From Lutjanus erythropterus (taxonomy: Eukaryota; Chordata; Actinopteri; Lutjaniformes; Lutjanidae), in assembly GCA_020091685.1 (NCBI GenBank), contig CM034609.1, positions 16,690,204-16,754,203 of the forward strand: a stretch of DNA of 64,000 bases, written 5' to 3'. Of this stretch, positions 56,607 through 64,000 are shown piece by piece; position 1 is the stretch's first letter, and every line of letters begins with the position of its first letter. Under the pieces are notes generated by a model. The model was not told the origin of the DNA, did no database searches, and was given only the letters and a program-made list of their open reading frames with translations. A program made the position numbers and the translations under genes.

Positions 56607-56735
56607 TGTGCCAATATGCTGAGTAAAGAAGCCTCTTGGAAGAGCAGTGAAACATCTTTAAGAAACTCAAGCAAAGTCTGTTTGCCTACAACAGCTCGAA
56701 GCAAAGACCATGACCTGGATGACTGAGAATCTTCG
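56607..56735 (+). mobile_element. Unclassified repeat fragment inserted in the Tc1 copy
   Basis: GAAGCCTCTTGGAAGAGCAG, GTGAAACATCTTTAAGAAAC, then CATGACCTGGATGACTGAGA and ATCTTCGCAGACA is a phrase order I know from many fish genomes, but I cannot assign its class. It separates two parts of the transposase gene that are contiguous in intact relatives. Confidence 0.5.
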
Positions 56736-56927
56736 CAGACAACTTTGTGGCAACAGTTTAGGAAAGACCCTTTCCTGTTTCAACATGACAGTGTCCCCAT
56801 GCCCAAAGCAAATGTTCACAAAGTGGTGGTTAGGTGTTGGGCAACTTGACCGACCTGCACAAAGCTCTGACCTAAAGCCCATTCAACACCTGTGGGATGA
56901 GTCACAACACCTAGAAGCCAGGCCTTA

Positions 56928-57309
56928 TGCTGCGTTCCAGACAACTAGAAAAGTTCTGACCTCATGCTAACAGAAGTACAATGGAACGACACCTCGAAGT
57001 CAGAGTTCCTACTTATTACTGACCTCATGAGGAAGCAGTTGTCTGACGTCACACAACAATGACATCCCCCATAGAAGTGCACAGTGAAAGCGGTAAAACG
57101 TTAAAAGCATAATTGCTTGTATTTCATTAAAATAATGTATGCTATCATATAGCAATAGAATATTTAGATATGTTTCCAACTATAAAACTGCCTGAGAATT
57201 CAATTGTGTGTACATGTGACAAAGTAACATCAGTTTGTCACGTTTTTTTTCTTTCTGTCGTACACCTAGAAAAGTCTGGAGGACCTCAGACTTGGACTGG
57301 AATGCAGAA
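56928..57309. mobile_element. TGCTGCGTTCCA MITE nested in the Tc1 copy
   Basis: The left end TGCTGCGTTCCAGACAA (56928) and the inverted right end (TTGGACTGGAATGCAGAA, 57292-57309) match. CTAGAAAAGT follows the left end and also precedes the right end. The interior is AT-rich and non-coding. The host Tc1 sequence resumes just after it. Confidence 0.65.
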
Positions 57310-57543
57310 TTGTTACCCAATATCAGAGCTCGACTTCAATGATGCTTTTGTGGCTGAATGTGAGCAAAGTCCTGCAGCCAAGTCGCAAACATCACTTGTT
57401 CAACCATCACTTATTGGTGGCTTCATGCTTTTGTCCATGTAGTTTATCTGTGGTCAGAATTCTGGTGAAGTAAATGCAAATGTAATCTGAAGTGATGTGA
57501 AGTGTAAGATAACAGACATGCAGCATTACTGTCATGTGTAAGG

Positions 57544-57548
<5 letters not shown>

Positions 57549-57595
<47 letters not shown>
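57549..57595. repeat. (CA)n microsatellite
   Basis: About 23 uninterrupted CA units. Confidence 0.95.
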
Positions 57596-57597
<2 letters not shown>

Positions 57598-57905
57598 TGA
57601 ATGTATTCACACATGTACTCTCTATATGCACGTTATCCTACACAACACTCTATTTAAATGGAAAAGCCAGTGGAGTAGCCATCGGCGCCTGTCACTGTGA
57701 CGGGCAGCCGCAAGTGTCACAGCTAATGGCTTCTGACACTGCCATGGCTGTCTGTGCTCTGTGTGTGTGTGTGTGTGGGTGGGTGTGTGTTTGCTTGCGT
57801 GTGTGTGCGCTTATTGATGAGCTGTTCAGCAGGATATGAATTTAAAAGGGCTGTACCCTACTCAGAAAGTCAGTTAAATTGGATTTGCCTGTTCAATACG
57901 AACAT
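57596..57905. other. Intergenic with a GT-rich run
   Basis: 57758-57808 is an imperfect GT run. 57660-57750 is a GC-rich patch (GGCGCCTGTCACTGTGACGG), without an exon. Confidence 0.5.
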
Positions 57906-58268
57906 TATGGCTGCACAATTAATCGCAATATTATTGAAACCGCTATATGGTCAAGTGCTAACTGCAGAACCTGAATCAAATCGCAATTTTTTGAAAAAGG
58001 AGAAGTGTGAGAAAATCCCATAATGAAGTGTGGTAGTTCTGCATAGATGCCCCAGTCTTCTTTCTTCAGATGAAAGAAAAAATATTTTTTCCGATGCGGA
58101 TCCCAACAAACATCACATCATCGTGATTTTGATTTTGTTTTCCAGTAAAAATGAAAATTGTAATGCAAAAATTATCTGTCCCTAATCATATAGCATATTG
58201 CAATTGCAATTTCAATCAAAATAATCACAAAATGATTTTTTTTTTTTTTACTGTATTGTGCAGCCCTA
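57906..58268. mobile_element. TATGGCTGCACAAT...TTGTGCAGCCCTA MITE (hAT-like), 363 bp
   Basis: Inverted ends GGCTGCACAAT and ATTGTGCAGCC define it. ACGAACAT (57898-57905) and ACAAATAT (58269-58276) are an 8-bp duplication with two mismatches. The interior holds AATCGCAATATTATTGAAAC and inverted counterparts. It shares the CAGCCCTA terminus with the element at 38241. Confidence 0.75.
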
Positions 58269-58453
58269 ACAAATATTTTAAGATTTGTTCATTTTTTCAG
58301 TTCAGCACCTCACTATATTCCTTCATCAGCCCACATGATTATGTTTTACCTGTAGGACTCATGTTTTAATGCCTTTCTTCACCATCTGTGATGCAAAAAC
58401 ATCCACAGTCAGAAAAAGAAAACATCTTTTCCTGTTCAAAGTGCAGGTATAAA

Positions 58454-58501
58454 ATCCCAGCGCACCGCGGAGCTTCTCACTGCTCTGTGGTGCGCTGGGA
58501 T
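58454..58501 (+). ncRNA. Perfect-stem hairpin, 20-bp arms and 8-nt loop
   Basis: ATCCCAGCGCACCGCGGAGC (58454-58473) pairs with 58482-58501 around TTCTCACT. As a + strand RNA all 20 positions pair, two as G-U wobbles. As minus-strand RNA those two would be A-C mismatches. TGCAG at 58442-58446 can also pair with CTGCA at 58504-58508. It is short for a microRNA precursor and may instead be a MITE remnant or a DNA palindrome; transcription is not shown. Confidence 0.3.
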
Positions 58502-58509
58502 GGCTGCAG

Positions 58510-60835
58510 TGGCTGACAGCACGTCTCCTGCAGTCTGTTTTCTATCACTCCTCTGCGCTTGCATAACAGTTTTACTACTGAGGTGATTTTGAGACTCGTA
58601 TTATAAAGCTTGAAGCCTGTCATGTTGTTGGATTGCTTTGTGTGCAGTGATGCAGCTAAAAAACAAGAGCTGAAACATGTTTAACAACTTGTTTCACCTT
58701 CTCTTATGAGTGCATGTTGTCAGAAGAAAGTGTGCCAGCTAATACAAACATATATTTATGATTCCCTTGTGCAATTTCATAAGCTTCTATATGTTTAATC
58801 CTGTTACTGTAATCTGACTGGCAGAGCCCTCAGTCAGCTGAGGGGTGTCCAACTGATGATTCAGATCTTTGACTTAGAATTTAATAAAAGTGCACTGATA
58901 AAGCACTCACTCCTCAACTGCTGAAGATACATCTGTGTGTGAGAGAATGGTGGGTGGCGCTTTCCTCTTATTGCGGCTATCTCGCCAAACAGGAAGTGAA
59001 CGTTAGAGAGAAAGGAGGAAGTCTTTGTTTACCAGATCACACACAGAGATTTGACATACACACTGAATACACTGTGCACACACTGCACTCAGTATGGAAG
59101 CAAATCAAGTGTATGAGGTGCAGTGCAATTTAAGTGTAGGTTAACGGAAAAGGCCGGCACTTCACCATCAGCAAACCAAAACCAATAATAAATTCTACAA
59201 GTATCGTCTGTGTAAGCAAAGTGTGATATGCAGTAGGGCTCCACTGTTAAAAACCGCGCTGTTAGATTCACTACTTGTGCACCAAGTGTGTATTGATGCA
59301 CAACTGGAAGTAGTCCTCATGAAATGTACAATTTTCCTATGTTTGAATGACCTTTGCATAAAACTACAGTGCTTCGCTCTTTTGAGAAATTACTTCCAAA
59401 AACAACTTTATGTGCCCCTTTTTTCACCAGAATCCAATGGGAGCACCACAGATCTGCAGAAACACAGTTGATTTTGAACTTTTCATGGGATTTGTTGACA
59501 ATCGCAAAATACAGAATAACACAAACCTTATTATGAATGACATTGTTGTGAGCCATACACTGTGCCTTCAGCCCTCTATTACTACAGAGGATTCAGATGT
59601 GATCTATGCATCCTGAGATCTTATCTTCTAGACATACACAGTGTGACACTTGTGTTATGAAGAGTTTATGCATTTTTATGCGCATTTTGAAATATCGCTT
59701 TAGAAAAAGTTGATGGAAACTCCTGTTTTGCTCCCCTCTTCTGACATGGCATAATGTTTTTGTGATTGGAGAATAGAGGGTATGCGCTGATATCACTTTC
59801 CCACCAGAACACGCCCCCTCAGTTAGATTCAGTGGCAAAACATCCTGCCACAGCTGCGTTTAGTAGTGAGAACTGCAGAAAATGTGAGTAAAACCAACCT
59901 ACTGCTTATCTCACTGAACCAACTGATACTAATCTCATAATGTAGTGGTTGGAAATGCAGTCATTTTCATTTTCTTAGACGTTTACTCCCAATTCAATTA
60001 AAGTTGTGAGGCATTTGGATGTAAACATGGATGCTGTTTCCTATGTTAGATGACTATGTACAGTATTGGCCTTTTGCACTATAGCCACTTAGTTTATCAT
60101 GCAGCTAAAGTGTATGCTAAAGCGATACTGTTGTATTTATTCATGTTTTATTTACTTTAAGTTGGTTACTCACCTATTACAAGTGAATTTCTGTGTTTTT
60201 CTCATCTTTAATCATCTTAGATGATATAATCTAATAACTGTTTCACAGGCGTTCTGTAGCTTTTCTCCTGCTGACAGTTCAGAAACGTGTCGCCTGGCTC
60301 TCACTTTCCACCAGTACTGCTGACTTTGTGTGATCATGTAACTAATATGCTAATTCTGCTCAGTCTCTGTGCTGATGCCTCCATTGTGTGGCACATCACT
60401 GTCAAAAAAATGGGGGGAAAATAGATGGGTTAGATATTTTAAGCTGCTTTCAATGGCCTAGAATTTTCTAATGACGGTCGGTCTGGCTGGCAGCACTGCT
60501 TTCCCAAGACTAGACGGAGATATCCGGGGCAAATACTGTGTGCAAACATAAGTGTGAATATATAATTCTTTGATTTTTTTTCTTATCTATGGATCTAATT
60601 CCAAATATTATATTTATCTGTTTTCTTGTCTTATTAGCCACAGGTTATTATCATCACCACACACACTGAACTTTATTCTCTGCACTCGCACAATTCTGTC
60701 TAACAGCTCTAATAAAAGTATCATGGGCCACTTACTGCCGGTGGTCACACAGGACGAAAGCAAAACAACATTTCTAATATTGATATCTGTCAGTAAACAC
60801 ACTCACAGTTGATGTTTTTCTGTCTTTTTCCGTCT
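58510..60835. other. Intergenic or intronic, no gene recognised
   Basis: Mostly AT-rich. 59050-59880 may be an old dispersed element, with wording such as TTATGCGCATTTTGAAATAT, but I cannot define its ends. Open frames here have no domain. Confidence 0.4.
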
Positions 60836-60837
60836 CT

Positions 60838-61280
60838 GCCCCCCCACATCTCCCTCCCTCCATCATCCATTCATCATGTAATTGGGCGGATTATGACTAA
60901 TACCAAACCCTCCGGCTGTTTGTGGGCTGTCAAGCAGCTTTTGCACAGATTATAAATTGCTTAATATATCTGGATGCCTGTGTGTTTGTGTGTGCGCAGT
61001 CAGGACTGTGCGTTCATCCACCTTTTGATCTCTAAACTGTCAAATTGGGTTAGGCGGCGCCAGACATCGATATTTATCGAAGTGGAGCATTAAAGCCCAC
61101 ATGGCACTACTTGAGCAAATCAGCAGCTTGTAATGATGAAAACGAGCATGTTTATGTCTCTGCACTCACAGAGAAGATCGGAGTCGACCGCTGGAGTTAT
61201 CAGGAGAGAGTGTATTGATGTTGACAACTATAATTAGAAGTTATTAATTGATCAGGCTTTCTTTCATCCTTGAGATGGCG
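60838..61280. promoter_or_regulatory. Candidate conserved non-coding elements
   Basis: This stretch has no repeat besides a short GT run near 60979-60993. It has homeobox-like and palindromic words (GATTATAAATTGCTTAATAT, ATCGATATTTATCGA at 61067-61081, AAGTTATTAATTGATCAGG) and no open coding frame. ATCGATATTTATCGA is close to a perfect inverted repeat. Regulatory function is an inference from composition. Confidence 0.35.
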
Positions 61281-61286
61281 TTTCTT

Positions 61287-61686
61287 ACACCCTTAGAAAA
61301 AAAATGGTTCCAAATAGGTTCTTCCTAGAGGGCTGAGGTTCTACCCAGAGCCATTTACTTCTGAGGAAGAAAGGTTTATCAAGAGTTCTTTGTAAGACTT
61401 AAGGTTCCATCAAGAACCCTTTTTGGAAGAAAGAGGTTCTTTGTAACATAATATAAAAGGGCTCTTGGGAGATTGGTTGGTTCTAGATAAAACCCTTGGC
61501 ATGTACAACAGGTTCTTGGTAGAGCGCTGAGAGTGTGTTCTAGAAGAACCATTGGATTATAATAAGGGTCTCGGTAGAACCCCTATGGTGGCTTCTTTTG
61601 GCACCTTTAGAAGGTGGAAAGGTTTTAGATAGAACCCCCAGAGAACCCTTTATGGTTCTTGTTAGCACCTTTATTTCTAAGAGTGT
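61287..61686 (-). mobile_element. GGTTCT-palindrome MITE, copy 4 (both ends, inverted)
   Basis: It starts ACACCCTTAGAAAAAAA and ends TTATTTCTAAGAGTGT, inverted termini of about 13 bases with one mismatch. The right end TGGTTCTTGTTAGCACCTTT is the complement of the start of the copy at 44214, so this copy lies in the opposite orientation. The interior is the same GGTTCT/AGAACC repetition. No target duplication is clear. Confidence 0.75.
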
Positions 61687-61807
61687 AGCTAACTGATGTA
61701 CAAACACACATTTTCTCTCTCTTGTCTTTCACCCATTTCAAAGAGCTAGATCTGAGCTTCAGCTCTTCTTCATTCTGTTTTGTGCTTTGGTTCAGCTCCT
61801 ATGCTTC
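61687..61807. other. Spacer
   Basis: No feature recognised. Confidence 0.4.
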
Positions 61808-61811
61808 ACAC

Positions 61812-61866
<55 letters not shown>

Positions 61867-61878
61867 CACACAAACACA
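61808..61878. repeat. (CA)n microsatellite
   Basis: About 70 bases of CA with two CG interruptions. Confidence 0.95.
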
Positions 61879-62049
61879 ACCCTTCACTGAAGATCTTATG
61901 TTAACAAACACTCCACACACTCCGAGGAGACCAAGGTTATACAGTGAAGAGGAGCTGCCCGACCAAACAAAAGGACTGGGGGATAAGTGCGGAACAAGAT
62001 GAAAGCTTCACTGTTGGCATGGCAACCACCCGATGATCTGCATGGCGAT

Positions 62050-62350
62050 GTTTGATGTTTGATGTTTGACATGTTGACGGTGAATTCTGGGTTAGGAACC
62101 GGTTTGATCCGGTGCAGCTGCGTGAGTGCTGTGTTGTTTTATTGTTGTTGGATTCTCTCTCCTGCTCTCATTACGAGGGAGGCGCTCATCATCAAACCTC
62201 CGCTCCGTGTTTCCTCTGATGCTGCTGGAGCTCATAATGCTGCCACTCGATGTGCTCACACAATGGAGCTGCTCACGTGGGCATTTGTGTTGCTGTCACA
62301 CAAATCTATTGGTCAAACAGGCGTATTGACACATCACACATTAATATTGA
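62050..62350. promoter_or_regulatory. Candidate conserved non-coding element
   Basis: A repeat-free, balanced-composition block contains CAGCTG (62115-62120), CATTACGAGGGAGGCGCTCA, CTCACGTGGGC (a CACGTG E-box near 62273-62278) and CTATTGGTCAAACAGG. Open frames in two phases carry no domain. It is marked only as a candidate. Confidence 0.3.
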
Positions 62351-64000
62351 GTCAGTGTTGTTCACTGTCAATATGATGATGGTCCACTACTGGAACAGCT
62401 ACATCAAAACAGTCTGTATGCCTGCACTGTAAAAAAAAAAAAGTCAGTAGTGTCTGAAGTAATGTTTTGAATGAGTCCCATTCAGCTGTTTGCTATAACG
62501 ATGGCAGTCTATTTTTGTGATTATACACCAGTGAAAAAATATCTATGAATGTTATATTCTCACAATTCTCCAAATCCATGATTTTACCTGAGAGATAAAA
62601 TTATTGCATTTTTCAATGGAATCTGGTCACTTTGAAGAACACAGTATAGTGGCTGTTTCAATTTAAACCAAAGGATCTTACACTTTACTCTTACTCCAGG
62701 CTAAAAATACCAAAGTTACCCTTTAATATTGTTGAATAGAGCTGATAACATGAGTCAGCCAGTTGACGGATCAATCGAGAATGAATTAGCAACAATTTTG
62801 CAAACAGAAAACAAACAGTTAAAAGAAAATTAATTGCTAGCACTTTAAATTCAATTAATAGCTACCGTCGCTCCTGTCATTTTTACAGCAAAAATGCCAA
62901 AAATTCAGAGGTTCTGGTCTTAAATCGGACCTTAATAAGCACTGGCTTGTGTGCTGCAGACACCGCTGTGGACAGGCGTCATGCCCAGAACTTTGTGCTT
63001 GCGTCACTTTTTCATCTTTTCCTGGAAAGTCAGTCTTCTCCCTGGAGGCTCTGTCCTTCCCTTTTCTTCTCCTCCATGCACACCCCTTTATTTATCCATC
63101 TTTGTGTCCTCGAGCGAGCGCTCTAAGTGTTCCGCCTCAGCGTTAAGGGACTAACACCTCAATGCCCCCACCCCCCCCCCCCCCAAAGCTATTTTAAGAG
63201 CTGCTGCTTTCTCACCGTCAGAGTCAGGTCAGAGTTTCACTCTGTGTTAAGTAAAACAGGGTGTAGCTCGACCTGTGTGTTGCCTTGTAAAGATGAGGTG
63301 AAGATGAATCTCTTCATCCATGTTGATCTCTTCCTCCTCAAGCGCTCCTTGTCTATTTTCCTGTCTTGTGTCACTGATTTGTAGAAGAAACAACAGAAAA
63401 GACCAGTGAAAATCTGGCAGTCTTATCATGTCTCTCCTTTCTCCCTTGCTGCAATCCATTCAGAGATGGGAACAAATACATCAAAAAGTGTCTCATTACA
63501 AATTAAAATATAGTATAGTTTAAGTAATTTGTGATTTTAAACTACAAAGATACACTCTACAAACTGATTCACAATAATTCTCACAATTTAGGCAGCCTCA
63601 GTGTGGGTCTGACCCTAACTCTCCTACACTGAGAGGAGGAGCTCTCCTAATTTCCCCACATCATTTGAAGTTTTTCAGATTTTTTGTGTTAATTTCTTTA
63701 CTTTCTTTTCCCCATCATTATGTCAGTATGCAACAGCTGCAGCCTCAGATAGCAGCTGGAAGTAGTAGACAGCTTAGCGCTAAGCAAAGTATCATGAGAG
63801 TAAAGTTATATATAAAAAAAGACTTATTCTAGTTTTAAAGTTGTTTATGTTGTCATGCATGAAAAGACCCCAAAGAACCTTTCTGTGATTATCTTATACT
63901 GTGGTCATCCATCATTTTAACACTCCATTGTCATTGTTAAAATGACAAAAAGACTTTACCTTTATTTGTATAAGCAGTTTCTGCTGAACATTTAATTAAA
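62351..64000. other. Intergenic or intronic to window end, no gene recognised
   Basis: A short A-run follows CACTGTA at 62426-62442. A run of about 18 C lies at 63168-63184. 62940-63400 is C/T-rich with frames that have no domain. 63460-63560 (AGATGGGAACAAATACATC) may be a fish repeat scrap. The rest is AT-rich. Confidence 0.45.

Larger units (their letters stand above)
56560..57420 (+). mobile_element. Tc1-like transposon remnant (family 2) with two insertions
   Basis: Pieces of a second Tc1-type transposase gene occur in order: GCTACAACATACAGTGATAT (56562), a CTTTCCTGTTTCAACATGAC match (canonical LFQHDN, second Asp), a frame reading GQLDRPAQSSDLKPIQHLWD, and TTTGTGGCTGAATGTGAGCA (57349). 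The catalytic Glu of canonical PIEHLWD is Gln here. Two foreign segments interrupt it (56607-56735 and 56928-57309). Confidence 0.8.

Noticed and set aside
61027-61040. TCF site in CCTTTTGATCTC
   Set aside because: An extra T breaks the CTTTGAT core.

Overview
This window looks like ray-finned fish nuclear DNA, most likely from a percomorph teleost. It has a vertebrate splice-site and 3' UTR style, very dense CA/GT microsatellites, tRNA-derived SINEs, Tc1-like and hAT-type DNA transposon remnants, and scraps of L2/CR1-like LINEs. Family recognition is from memory of fish repeats; no search was run.

The only protein-coding exon I can name is at the left edge. The last 2.8 kb of an intron (1-2790) runs into the terminal coding exon of axin2 (2791-2917, + strand), which encodes the C-terminal half of the DIX domain. 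A 3' UTR of about 1.5 kb follows and ends at an ATTAAA/GU-rich poly(A) site near 4455. From about 4.5 to 50 kb I see no coding exon. That stretch is an intergenic interval filled with transposon remnants, simple repeats and several repeat-free, moderately GC-rich islands that are candidates for conserved regulatory elements. One of these (about 8.19-8.52 kb) carries an exact AGATCAAAGG TCF/LEF site and a second TCF core 70 bp away, which is notable beside a Wnt feedback gene.

At 49.85-50.68 kb a CpG-rich block ends in a good splice donor. A 68-nt candidate exon with a strong acceptor and donor lies at 54240-54307. Together they suggest the promoter and 5' exons of an unidentified + strand transcript that leaves the window on the right. 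The rest (51-64 kb) is again repeats, including a pair of hairpin elements split by a Tc1 copy, a Tc1 copy that itself received two insertions, a perfect-stem 48-nt hairpin, and candidate regulatory islands at 60.8-61.3 and 62.05-62.35 kb.

The most unusual structures are: (1) an ancient tandem repeat at 39.9-40.45 kb carrying a perfect estrogen-response-element palindrome and two DR1 nuclear-receptor motifs; (2) a four-copy non-autonomous element built from internal GGTTCT/AGAACC palindromes; (3) several nested insertions with readable 8-bp target duplications; (4) the candidate promoter/exon pair. I found no convincing new multi-gene system.
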